Assembly: GCF_021922925.1 (NCBI RefSeq)
Contig: NZ_CP040786.1
Span: forward strand, 2,728,001-2,792,000
Direction: 5' to 3'
Source: Clavibacter phaseoli
GTDB taxonomy: Bacteria; Actinomycetota; Actinomycetes; Actinomycetales; Microbacteriaceae
Length of the DNA stretch: 64,000 nt
The notes under the pieces are model-generated. The model did not search any database. It saw nothing but the letters and a program-made list of their open reading frames with translations, and was not told the origin of the DNA. Each line of letters opens with the position of its first letter. Position 1 is the stretch's first letter. Positions 7,290-14,492 of this stretch are shown in pieces. Both the position numbers and the translations under genes were made by a program.

Positions 7290-7958
7290 CTAGCTGGCGA
7301 AGGTCCAGGTGAGGGGCAGCGAGGCGCCGAGGCCCTGGTACGTGTTGCCGGCGGAGGAGTCGAGCGTGACCGCGAAGGTGAAGTCGGTGCTCGCGTTGGC
7401 GGCGAGGGCCGTCAGCGTCTTGGCGGAGGAGCCGGCGAGGGCGGCGGCGGTGCCGGAGTAGACGGGCGTGGTGCTGCCGGCGGCGGTGATCACGACGTTG
7501 AGCTTGGAGCAGAAGTCCGTGGCCGAGCCGTTGACGGTGCCGTTCTTGCTCTGGGTGCAGGTGGCGCCCGGGGTCAGCGTGAAGGTCGAGGCCTTCGAGG
7601 TGCCGACGTTCTTGATGTTGACGACGCTGGTGACCGTCTGGCCGGGGATCATCGTGGTCGAGCCGCCGAACTTGTTGATCGTGGAGCAGGTGGCGGCGTT
7701 GGAGTCGACCCCGCCGGTCGCGCTCGTGCTGAGGCAGGTGACGGTCGCGGCGCCGTTGGCGCCGGCCTGCGACTCCTGCATGACGAGCGAGCCGGAGGCC
7801 GCCGTGTTCGTGTCGTTGGTGATGGAGGCCACGAAGCCCGACAGCGTGCCGGACATCGAGACGGAGAGGAGGACGGCGGCGGCGACGCCGGTGGCGATCG
7901 CGAGGGGCGCGAAGCGGACGCGCTTGGTCTTGGCGGCGGGGGCGATGTGGTTCGACAT
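7290..7958 (-). CDS. SipW-type secreted beta-rich surface protein
   Basis: A 222-residue exported protein, first gene of the reverse cluster. A basic N-terminus and hydrophobic core (about 18-40) lead into FVASITNDTNTAASG, the pattern shared with the LamG-like protein. The mature part is Ser/Thr-rich and beta-rich with four cysteines that could form disulfides (near VTCLST, AATCST, GATCTQ, DFCSK). The ATG was placed at 7958 because the signal peptide begins there; a frame open to 8543 crosses the promoter and the divergent regulator. Likely a surface-fibre or coat protein, by analogy with TasA/camelysin families; exact family not certain. Confidence 0.72.
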   Translation of the reverse strand: MSNHIAPAAKTKRVRFAPLAIATGVAAAVLLSVSMSGTLSGFVASITNDTNTAASGSLVMQESQAGANGAATVTCLSTSATGGVDSNAATCSTINKFGGSTTMIPGQTVTSVVNIKNVGTSKASTFTLTPGATCTQSKNGTVNGSATDFCSKLNVVITAAGSTTPVYSGTAAALAGSSAKTLTALAANASTDFTFAVTLDSSAGNTYQGLGASLPLTWTFAS

Positions 7959-8036
7959 GATCTGACTCCGGGTGTCTCGGGGAGGAAGGGGCTGGGTGAG
8001 CCCCCTGGGGAGGAAGCTCTGTGACTCGCTTTGCAA

Positions 8037-8075
8037 GTAACTCGAATATACAGCTACTCGGATTGCGCGCAATCC
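8037..8075. promoter_or_regulatory. Operator candidate between SipW cluster and MarR gene
   Basis: A perfect 16-bp palindrome, GGATTGCGCGCAATCC (8060-8075), covers the candidate -35 box of the reverse cluster. Next to it are near-identical direct repeats GTAACTCGAAT (8037) and GCTACTCGGAT (8053), 16 bp apart. A C6/G6 hairpin follows at 8074-8090. MarR proteins usually bind palindromes beside their own gene, so the divergent regulator may act here; that is inference. Confidence 0.5.
8045..8072 (-). promoter_or_regulatory. Candidate promoter of the reverse SipW cluster
   Basis: On the minus strand TTGCGC (8067-8072) is 16 bp from TATATT (8045-8050), giving a leader of about 80 nt before the ATG at 7958. 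The local A+T content stands out from the surroundings. Confidence 0.45.
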
Positions 8076-8196
8076 CCCCACTGCGGGGGGCATGCGTTCG
8101 CCGAGGGGATCGGGGCCCCGGCGGCGCGTTACAGTCGCTGGACCGCCCACGGATCCCGCCGGATCCCCGGGCCCACCGACACAGGGACGCCCGACG

Positions 8197-8688
8197 ATGA
8201 CCCCGGAGAGAACAGCTCCCCGCCGCGACGACACCGCGGTGGAGGCCCTCGCGAACGCGCTGCACATGGTCGAGACCGCGCAGCGCCACCTGCGCACGCG
8301 CATCGCGCAGGACATCGGCGTCAACGTGACCGACCTCACGGTGATCAGCGTGGTCGGCGACCTCGGCCGCATGACCCCCAAGCTGCTCGCCTCCGAGATC
8401 TCGATGGGCACGGGCGCGGTGACCGCCGTGATCGACCGGCTGGTCGGCGCCGGGCACCTCGACCGCGTGCCCAACCCGAAGGACCGTCGCAGCGTCTTCG
8501 TCGAGCTCACGGATGCGGGACGCGCCACGCTCGCGCGCATCACCGCCGACTACCGGACGGCGGCGGCCGTCGCGCTGCGGGCGTCCCCCGCGCTCGGCAC
8601 CGAGGAGACGGCCGAGGACATCGCGCGCGCCGCGATCGCGATGACGGCGCACACCATCGACGGGCCGGACGCGGGCGCATCCGCGTGA
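8197..8688 (+). CDS. MarR-family transcriptional regulator
   Basis: A 163-residue winged-helix protein. Residues about 48-110 carry the MarR pattern: TDLTVISVVGDLGRMTPKLLA (helix), a recognition helix near GTGAVTAVIDRLVGAGHLDRV, and a wing with NPKDRRSVFVELTDAG. Long helices at both ends form the dimer interface. It is divergent from the SipW/LamG cluster with a palindromic operator candidate between, so that cluster is a possible target. The GTG of the Nudix gene overlaps its stop. The ATG at 8197 was chosen over an upstream one because the longer form adds only low-complexity sequence. Confidence 0.82.
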   Translation: MTPERTAPRRDDTAVEALANALHMVETAQRHLRTRIAQDIGVNVTDLTVISVVGDLGRMTPKLLASEISMGTGAVTAVIDRLVGAGHLDRVPNPKDRRSVFVELTDAGRATLARITADYRTAAAVALRASPALGTEETAEDIARAAIAMTAHTIDGPDAGASA

Positions 8689-9125
8689 GCGAGGGCTGCC
8701 AGGTCGTGCTCGTCGACGCGGCCGGGCGGATCCTGCTCCAGCTGCGGGACGACATCCCGACCATCCCCTTCCCCGGCATGTGGGCGATCCCCGGCGGGAT
8801 GCTCGAGCCGGGCGAGACGCCGCTCGCGTGCATCGTGCGGGAGGTCGAGGAGGAGCTGGGCGCGCGGATCCCGCCGGCCGAGGTCGCGCACCTCATGACG
8901 CGCACGCGCTCCTACGGGATCGAGCACACGTTCACCGCGCCGCTCGACGTGGCGGCGGAGGACATCCGGCTCACCGAGGGGCAGCGCGTCGCGTGGTTCC
9001 CGGTGGCCGAGGCGATCGGGATGGGGCTCGCCTACGAGGACGCGGACGTGCTCCGTGAGGTGGCGGGGCGGATCGCGCGCTCGGCGTCGAGGACCCCGCG
9101 GAGGGACGCGGCGTCGGCCGAGTAG
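8685..9125 (+). CDS. Nudix hydrolase
   Basis: A 146-residue protein that should hydrolyse a nucleoside diphosphate linked to another group. The Nudix box is complete: a GX5E part in GGMLEPGE, then REVEEELG (about residues 38-60), which binds the metal and positions water. A conserved PGMWAIPGG phrase precedes it. It starts with GTG overlapping the MarR stop (GTGA), so the two are co-translated. Its 3' end overlaps the convergent kinase-like gene by 94 bp, which is unusual. Substrate cannot be told from the sequence. Confidence 0.85.
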   Translation: MSEGCQVVLVDAAGRILLQLRDDIPTIPFPGMWAIPGGMLEPGETPLACIVREVEEELGARIPPAEVAHLMTRTRSYGIEHTFTAPLDVAAEDIRLTEGQRVAWFPVAEAIGMGLAYEDADVLREVAGRIARSASRTPRRDAASAE

Positions 9126-9808
9126 TGCGCGGCCTCGTCGCGGAGGCGCGGCTTGCCGAGCTCGTCGGCCTTGGCGAGCGAGATCGCGGCGAGGTCGTGC
9201 AGGCGCAGGATCGCGACGCGGAGGACGTCGGCCCAGGTGGCGTCGGATCCGTAGGCGTCGAGGAGCAGCGCGACGCGGCGGCGGGCGTCGTCCATGCCGG
9301 GCGCTCCCTCCGGGGTCGATCCGGTGAGCGGCACCGCGCGCGTGGCGAGGTACGCGATGTCCCAGATGCGCGGGCCGGGCGAGGCCATGTCCATGTCGAT
9401 CACGCCCGTGAGCCGGCCGTCGGCGAAGACGAGGTTGTGCGGCGCGAAGTCGTTGTGGCAGATCACCTCGCTCGGCACCTTGGTCGCCGACTGCCAGACC
9501 GCGTCGGCGAGCGCGAAGCCGACGCTCGCGTCGTGCAGCTCGCGGAGGCGGCGACCGGCCTGCGCGAGCACGTCGTCGGCCCAGACCCAGGGCGGGAGCG
9601 GGTACACGGGCACGTCGCCGTGCATGTACGTCAGCCGCTCGCGGCCGCCCTCGATGCCGAGCGGCCGCGGGATCCCCTCGACGCCGGCGAGCGCGAGGTG
9701 CCGCAGCCAGCGGTGCACGGTGGGCGTCCACGGGCCGGCGTCGCGGGTGACGGTGTCCCCCTCGCGCTCGACGCGGTTCATGTCGCCGCCGTCGAGGGGT
9801 CCGTCCAT
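9032..9808 (-). CDS. Aminoglycoside phosphotransferase (APH)-family kinase-like protein
   Basis: A 258-residue protein with the APH/choline-kinase catalytic core: HNDFAPHN (about 138-145; HxDxxxxN Brenner-like motif) and VIDMDMASPGPRIWDIAYL (metal-binding Asp). The family phosphorylates antibiotics or small hydroxyl metabolites; genomic copies without a resistance context are usually metabolic, so substrate is open. On the minus strand TACGCT lies 6 nt before the ATG, predicting a leaderless mRNA and supporting this start. It is convergent with, and overlaps, the Nudix gene by 94 bp. Divergent from the MFS gene at 9881. Confidence 0.82.
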   Translation of the reverse strand: MDGPLDGGDMNRVEREGDTVTRDAGPWTPTVHRWLRHLALAGVEGIPRPLGIEGGRERLTYMHGDVPVYPLPPWVWADDVLAQAGRRLRELHDASVGFALADAVWQSATKVPSEVICHNDFAPHNLVFADGRLTGVIDMDMASPGPRIWDIAYLATRAVPLTGSTPEGAPGMDDARRRVALLLDAYGSDATWADVLRVAILRLHDLAAISLAKADELGKPRLRDEAAHYSADAASLRGVLDAERAIRPATSRSTSASS

Positions 9809-9880
9809 CGGGCCAGCGTAGGGGCGGGCCCGTCCGCCCGGCGACCCCGCCGCGACACGTCCACCGACTAGGTTGCGAGC

Positions 9881-11269
9881 ATGAGCACCGCCGCGCCCGG
9901 ACGCATCGACGAGCCCGCCGCCCCTCCCCGCCGACGGGTCGCCGCGTGGGCGCTGTGGGACTGGGGATCCGCGGCCTTCAACGCGGTCGTCACCACCTTC
10001 GTCTTCAGCACGTACCTCGCGAGCAGCCTGTTCGTGGATCCCGCGATCGTCGCGGCCGCGGGCGACGACGCGCGGAACCCGGCGCTCGTCGCCGCGAAGG
10101 CCGACACCTCGGGCGTGATCTCGCTCGCGCTCACCATCGCCGGACTCCTGATCGCCGTGCTCGCGCCCGTGCTCGGGCAGCGCTCCGACGGGTCCGGGCG
10201 CCGTCGCCTCTGGCTCGGGATCAACACCGGGATCGTCGTGCTCGCGATGCTCGGCATGGTGTTCGTCGAGCCCGTGCCCTCCTACCTCTGGCTCGGGGCC
10301 GTGCTGCTCGCCACCGGCAACGTGTTCTTCGAGTTCGCGAGCGTGAACTACAACGCGATGCTCGTGCAGGTGAGCACACCGCGGACGGTCGGCCGCGTGT
10401 CGGGCCTCGGCTGGGGCATGGGCTACGTGGGCGGCATCGTGCTGCTGGCCCTGCTGCTCGGCCTGTTCCTCTTCGACTTCGGGACGCCCGGCGCGTCCGG
10501 CCTCCTCGGCTTGCCGTCGGGGGCGGAGGGCGGCGCGCTCGACGTGCGCATCGCGATCCTCGTGGCCGCCATCTGGTGCGCCGTGTTCTCGATCCCCGTG
10601 CTGGTGGGCGTGCCCGAGATCCCCGCCGCGGCCGGGCGCGCGCGGCAGGGCATCGTCGCGTCGTACCGCACGCTGTTCCGCCGGATCGCCGAGCTGTACC
10701 GGGAGTCGCCGCGCGTGCTCGTGTTCCTGCTCGCGAGCGCCGTGTTCCGCGACGGGCTCGCGGCGGTGTTCACCTTCGGGGCGATCATCGCGGCCCAGGT
10801 CTTCGGGTTCTCGACCACCGAGGTGCTGCTGTTCGGGGTCGCGGCGAACGTGGTCGCCGGCATCGGCACCTTCGCGGCCGGCTGGTTCGACGACCGGTTC
10901 GGCGCGAAGCCCGTCATCCTCGTCTCGCTCGTCTGCCTCATCCTCGGCGGATCCGCGGTGCTCGCCGTCGGCGACGCCAAGGCCGGGTTCTGGGCGACGG
11001 GCCTGTTCCTGTGCCTCTTCGTGGGACCCGTGCAGTCGTCGAGCCGCACCTTCCTCGCGCGGATCTCCCCCGCCGGCCGCGAGGGCGAGATGTTCGGGCT
11101 CTACACGACGACGGGCCGCGCGGTGAGCTTCCTCGCGCCGGGCCTCTTCGGGATCGCGGTGGCGATCACGGGCGACACGCGCTTCGGGATCGTCGGGATC
11201 GTGATCGTGCTGCTGGCGGGGCTGCTGCTGATGCTGCGGGTGCGCGGGGCGGACGCGCGGGCGGCCTGA
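9881..11269 (+). CDS. MFS transporter, UMF1 family
   Basis: A 462-residue integral membrane protein with about twelve hydrophobic segments. The opening WALWDWGSAAFNAVVTTFVF and the later LGWGMGYVGGIVLL match the UMF1 (Atg22-like) branch of the major facilitator superfamily, which in bacteria is thought to export amino acids or small metabolites. A cytoplasmic-loop motif DRFGAKP lies in the second half. TAGGTT sits 6 nt before the ATG, so the mRNA is probably leaderless. Single gene, with a hairpin shared with the convergent VOC gene. Substrate unknown. Confidence 0.85.
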   Translation: MSTAAPGRIDEPAAPPRRRVAAWALWDWGSAAFNAVVTTFVFSTYLASSLFVDPAIVAAAGDDARNPALVAAKADTSGVISLALTIAGLLIAVLAPVLGQRSDGSGRRRLWLGINTGIVVLAMLGMVFVEPVPSYLWLGAVLLATGNVFFEFASVNYNAMLVQVSTPRTVGRVSGLGWGMGYVGGIVLLALLLGLFLFDFGTPGASGLLGLPSGAEGGALDVRIAILVAAIWCAVFSIPVLVGVPEIPAAAGRARQGIVASYRTLFRRIAELYRESPRVLVFLLASAVFRDGLAAVFTFGAIIAAQVFGFSTTEVLLFGVAANVVAGIGTFAAGWFDDRFGAKPVILVSLVCLILGGSAVLAVGDAKAGFWATGLFLCLFVGPVQSSSRTFLARISPAGREGEMFGLYTTTGRAVSFLAPGLFGIAVAITGDTRFGIVGIVIVLLAGLLLMLRVRGADARAA

Positions 11270-11297
11270 CCCGGCGACCTGTCCGCGGGCGGGTCAG
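11266..11297. terminator. Weak convergent hairpin
   Basis: An 8-bp stem (11266-11273 with 11290-11297) with a 16-nt loop covers the stop codons of the MFS gene and the reverse VOC gene. The long loop makes it a weaker candidate. Confidence 0.35.
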
Positions 11298-11686
11298 TCG
11301 AGGCAGAACTCGTTGCCCTCCGGGTCCCGCATGACCTGGCAGGACTCGTCCTCGCCGTCGGCGGGGAGGAGGCGCAGCTCCGATGCGCCGAGGGCCACGA
11401 GCCGGGCCGACTCCGCCCGGAGCGCGGCGAGGCGCTCCTCCCCGACACGACCCCTCACCGCGCGCACGTCGAGGTGCACGCGGTTCTTCACGACCTTGCC
11501 CTCCGGCACGCGCTGGAAGAACAGACGCGGGCCGCGGCCCGACGGGTCGACGCACGCCGCCCACGCGGAACCGGGCTCGGCGTCGCCGGGCGGCGACTCG
11601 TAGCCCAGCGCCTCGCACCAGAACGCCGCCAGGCGCACGGGATCCGCGCAGTCGAAGGTGACCTGGACCTCGCGCACCGTGCTCAT
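11294..11686 (-). CDS. VOC-family (glyoxalase-like) protein
   Basis: A 130-residue protein of the vicinal-oxygen-chelate fold: VQVTFDCADPVRLAAFWCEALGY (first beta-alpha unit), NRVHLDV (middle strand with metal-ligand-like His) and CQVMRDPEGNEFCLD at the end. Such single-unit proteins are often glyoxalase-, dioxygenase- or resistance-like; function here is not defined. The ATG at 11686 has TACCGT 6 nt upstream on the minus strand, predicting a leaderless transcript, which favours it over an ATG 33 nt further up. Confidence 0.8.
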   Translation of the reverse strand: MSTVREVQVTFDCADPVRLAAFWCEALGYESPPGDAEPGSAWAACVDPSGRGPRLFFQRVPEGKVVKNRVHLDVRAVRGRVGEERLAALRAESARLVALGASELRLLPADGEDESCQVMRDPEGNEFCLD

Positions 11687-11740
11687 CCGGTCACGGTAGC
11701 CCCGGCCGTGGGGATCCACCAGGCCGGCGTGCCACCGGGA

Positions 11741-12382
11741 TCAGTCGAGCGACCCGCCGCCCACCTTCACGTCCGTCGCGTTCGCGAGGGTCGCCTTCAC
11801 CACGGCCGTGAGGGCCGTCGCCAGCTGGTCCATGCGCATGTAGGGGCGGTCGGTGCCGATCGCCTCCTCCGTCGAGTACGGGATGTGGACGAAGCCGCCG
11901 CGCGTGCCCGGGCGCTCGCGCAGCTCGTGCATCAGCAGGTAGAAGACGTGGTTGCAGGTGTAGGTGCCGGCGGTCTGCGAGACGACCGCGGCGATCCCCT
12001 TCGTGCGCACGGCCGCGACCGCCGCCTTGATCGGCAGGGTGCTGAAGTAGGCAGCCGGGCCGCCGTCGACCACCGGCTCGTCGATGGGCTGGAAGCCGGT
12101 GTTGTCGGGGATGCGGGCGTCGTCGACGTTGATCGCGACGCGCTCCACCTCGAGCGTCTCGATGCCGCCGGCGAGGCCCACGGAGATCACGACATCCGGG
12201 TCCACCTCGGCGAGCGCCGCCCGCAGCGCGTCGTCGACCTTGGCGAAGTCGACCGGCAGCTGCCGCACCTGGATCTCGGCGTCGCCGTCCCAGCGGTCGC
12301 GCACCTCCTGCACGGCCGTCCACGACGGGTTGCTGGTGTCGCCGTCGAAGGGCTCGAATCCGGTGAGGAGGACGGTGGGCAT
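11741..12382 (-). CDS. pcp: Pyrrolidone-carboxylate peptidase (pyroglutamyl peptidase I, C15)
   Basis: A 213-residue cytoplasmic cysteine peptidase that removes N-terminal pyroglutamate from peptides. The start LLTGFEPFDGDTSNPSW is the C15 signature; catalytic residues are visible as Glu80 (in ETLEVERVAIN), Cys143 (in AGTYTCNHVFY) and His166 (in GFVHIPYS). The length matches the family. The ATG at 12382 was chosen because the family begins at this motif; the much longer open frame upstream is in the promoter region. Single gene, flanked by a VOC gene and a divergent secreted protein. Confidence 0.92.
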   Translation of the reverse strand: MPTVLLTGFEPFDGDTSNPSWTAVQEVRDRWDGDAEIQVRQLPVDFAKVDDALRAALAEVDPDVVISVGLAGGIETLEVERVAINVDDARIPDNTGFQPIDEPVVDGGPAAYFSTLPIKAAVAAVRTKGIAAVVSQTAGTYTCNHVFYLLMHELRERPGTRGGFVHIPYSTEEAIGTDRPYMRMDQLATALTAVVKATLANATDVKVGGGSLD

Positions 12383-12526
12383 GCGGGGGCTCCTGTCGGT
12401 GCGATTCGGGGGGCGTGATCCACGGTACGCCCCGCTCGGGGCGGACCCGGACGGGGGGATGCGGCCGCGGCCGCGCCCGGAGGAGCATCGACGCGGGGAC
12501 GAGGACGCCCCAGGAGGAAGGACCGC

Positions 12527-13795
12527 ATGATCCGCACCACCGGGGGACGACGACTCCCGCTCACCGCCCTGGCCGTCGTGGTCGCCGCTGGCACCGCGTT
12601 CGCGGGGGTCGCGCCCGCGCAGGCCGCGACCGCGCCCGCGCCCGCCGCCGACTCGTCGACCGCTGCCGCGATCAGCATCGGCGCCCCCACCTTCCGCGGC
12701 TACGGCTACGACTTCAGCCGCCAGCCGAACTTCCACGGTGTGATCTCGGTGGATGTCGACGACATCGCCGACCGCTCGGGGCTCCGCTACGAGTACCAGC
12801 TCGACGGCGCCGGGCCGTGGCTCTCCGACGGCACGGGCGGCGTCTCGGGCGACGAGGACGAGGTCTACATCCCCGCGGCGGCCGGCTACCACCAGCTGAG
12901 CGTGCGCGTCGCCGGCACCGTGGACGGCGTCCCGGTCGAGGGCGCGGCGTCGGCACCGCAGCAGGTCAGGTCCGTCGGCGGATCCCTGCCCTACACGCCC
13001 GAGGTGGTCGTGGACGGCCCCTCCGTCACCTTCCGCTGGGACGTGCGCGCGGCCCTCAACGGGTTCACGCCCGAGGAGAGCGACATCTTCTACCAGATCG
13101 ACGGCGGCGCCTACGTGGACGCCGGAGGCGTCGGTTCGGTGACCGTCACGCCCGGCTACGGCCAGGTGGTCGCGTTCGACCTGGTCTACGGCTACATCCC
13201 CGACACCTGGGGCTACGCGCACGCGGACGGCGCCACGGCCAGCGCGCCCGGCGCCCTGCCGCTCGTGTCGGCGCCCGTGCCGGCCATCGTCGGGACGGTC
13301 GAGTTCGGATCCACGCTCTCCGTGCGCACCGGTCTGTGGCAGCCCGCGCCCGTGACGCTCGGGTACCAGTGGTTCCGCGACGGCGAGCGCATCGGCGGGG
13401 CGACCGATCCCACGTACACGATCGACGCGTACGACGCCGGGCACCGCATCACGGTCGCCGTGCGCGGATCGCGCGACGGCTACGTCGCCCAGACCCGGAC
13501 CTCGGGGCAGACGAAGAAGGTCGCCGCGCCGGTCATCACCGCCGGCACGCCCCGCATCACCGGCAACCCGGTCGTCGGCCGCACGCTCACCGCGCAGCCC
13601 GGCATCTGGAAGCCCGCGTCGCTCGAGCTCGGGTACCAGTGGAAGCGCGACGGGAAGGCGATCGCCGGCGCGACCGCGAAGACGTACACGCTGACGGCAG
13701 CCGACCGCGGGCACACCGTGACCGTCGTGGTCAGCGGCGTCATCTACCTGTACGACCAGGCCGCCGTGGCGAGCGCGGGCGTGAAGGTGCGCTGA
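12527..13795 (+). CDS. Secreted protein with two C-terminal Ig-like repeats
   Basis: A 422-residue exported protein. The signal peptide (about 1-36) ends near AQAATA. Residues about 45-245 form a beta-rich region with Tyr/Asp/Gly phrases that I cannot assign. Two repeats of about 85 residues follow (about 248-330 and 335-422); each has a GxxxxGxTL strand, W(Q/K)PA, LGYQWxRDG and TYT(I/L)xAxDxGHxITVxV, a bacterial Ig-like unit common in actinobacterial surface proteins. There is no sorting signal or membrane anchor, so it is released or held non-covalently. GGAGGAAGG precedes the ATG; a 14-bp terminator hairpin follows. Confidence 0.75.
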   Translation: MIRTTGGRRLPLTALAVVVAAGTAFAGVAPAQAATAPAPAADSSTAAAISIGAPTFRGYGYDFSRQPNFHGVISVDVDDIADRSGLRYEYQLDGAGPWLSDGTGGVSGDEDEVYIPAAAGYHQLSVRVAGTVDGVPVEGAASAPQQVRSVGGSLPYTPEVVVDGPSVTFRWDVRAALNGFTPEESDIFYQIDGGAYVDAGGVGSVTVTPGYGQVVAFDLVYGYIPDTWGYAHADGATASAPGALPLVSAPVPAIVGTVEFGSTLSVRTGLWQPAPVTLGYQWFRDGERIGGATDPTYTIDAYDAGHRITVAVRGSRDGYVAQTRTSGQTKKVAAPVITAGTPRITGNPVVGRTLTAQPGIWKPASLELGYQWKRDGKAIAGATAKTYTLTAADRGHTVTVVVSGVIYLYDQAAVASAGVKVR

Positions 13796-13811
13796 CCCGC
13801 GCATCCCCCGC

Positions 13812-13850
13812 CCGACGGGCCCGGCTCCTCCACGGGGCCGGGCCCGTCGG
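13812..13850. terminator. Intrinsic terminator after the Ig-like protein
   Basis: A perfect 14-bp stem (13812-13825 with 13837-13850) with an 11-nt loop, 16 bp after the stop. Confidence 0.75.
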
Positions 13851-13912
13851 CGTCCACCCCGGTGCGGGTGGCGCTCCCGACCGGCCGGATCCCCCGCCGC
13901 TAGCGTCGGGGG

Positions 13913-14173
13913 ATGATCTCCTCCCCCGGCGCCAGCATCGGCATCGCCCTCTACATCCTCGTGATCCTCGCGCTCATCGCCCTGGGGGTGCTCGCGCTCG
14001 TGGTGCTCATCCGGCTCGCCCTCACGGCCCGCACGACGCTGCTCGTCACGACCGAGCTGCAGGAGGCGCGGCTCGAGCTCATCCGCGAGCAGACCGCGCG
14101 GCTGCAGGCCGACGACGGGGACGCGAGCGGGCCGTACGCGCCGGGCGCCGGTCCCGTCGGTCCGGCGGCCTGA
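13913..14173 (+). CDS. Small membrane protein, first of a tandem pair
   Basis: An 86-residue protein. One transmembrane helix (about 9-36) is followed by an amphipathic helix rich in Leu, Glu and Arg (ELQEARLELIREQTARLQ, about 48-65) and a Gly/Pro/Ala tail. I do not recognise a family. TAGCGT lies 6 nt before the ATG, predicting a leaderless mRNA and fixing the start. It is followed 2 nt later by a gene with the same architecture and nearly the same helix, so they are tandem paralogues that may pair in the membrane. Confidence 0.62.
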   Translation: MISSPGASIGIALYILVILALIALGVLALVVLIRLALTARTTLLVTTELQEARLELIREQTARLQADDGDASGPYAPGAGPVGPAA

Positions 14174-14175
14174 AC

Positions 14176-14442
14176 GTGGGCGGCACGTCCGACAGCGTCC
14201 TGGTGCCGACCGCCTTCGACGTCGTCTGGTCGATCGCGCTGCTCGCGGCCATCGCGCTCGTCGCCCTCGTGGCGGTGGCGCTCGTCGTGGTGGTGCGGGT
14301 CGCTCTGGCCGGTCGGGGCGCGCTGGCCGCCACCGCCGCGCTCGACGAGGCGCGGCTCGAGCTGGTGCGCGAGCGCACGGCGCGGCTGCGGGCGGGGCTG
14401 CCGGAGGCCGGCGGCATGGACCCCGAGGATCCGGCCGCCTGA
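14176..14442 (+). CDS. Small membrane protein, second of the tandem pair
   Basis: An 88-residue protein starting with GTG, two bases after the stop of its paralogue. A transmembrane helix (about 17-45) is followed by LDEARLELVRERTARLR, nearly the same as ARLELIREQTARLQ in the first copy. No ATG exists in a sensible place, so it is easily missed. Shared layout and helix indicate gene duplication. Function unknown; a one-pass membrane protein with a cytoplasmic coiled-coil-like helix suggests hetero-oligomers. Confidence 0.6.
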   Translation: MGGTSDSVLVPTAFDVVWSIALLAAIALVALVAVALVVVVRVALAGRGALAATAALDEARLELVRERTARLRAGLPEAGGMDPEDPAA

Positions 14443-14450
14443 CGCGTACC

Positions 14451-14485
14451 GGGCGCCGGGCGCCGGGCGCCGGGCGCCGTGCGCC
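14451..14485. repeat. 7-bp tandem repeat GGGCGCC
   Basis: Four perfect copies of GGGCGCC (14451-14478) and a fifth with one change, just after the small membrane gene and before the convergent sortase gene. It can fold back on itself and may act as a terminator or vary by slippage. Confidence 0.7.
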
Positions 14486-14492
14486 GCGCGGA

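Noticed and set aside
8074..8090. C6/G6 hairpin as a terminator
   Set aside because: It lies between divergent genes with no upstream gene to end; more likely part of the control region.
11266..11297. Strong terminator between MFS and VOC genes
   Set aside because: The 16-nt loop and 8-bp stem make it weak; kept only as a low-confidence feature.
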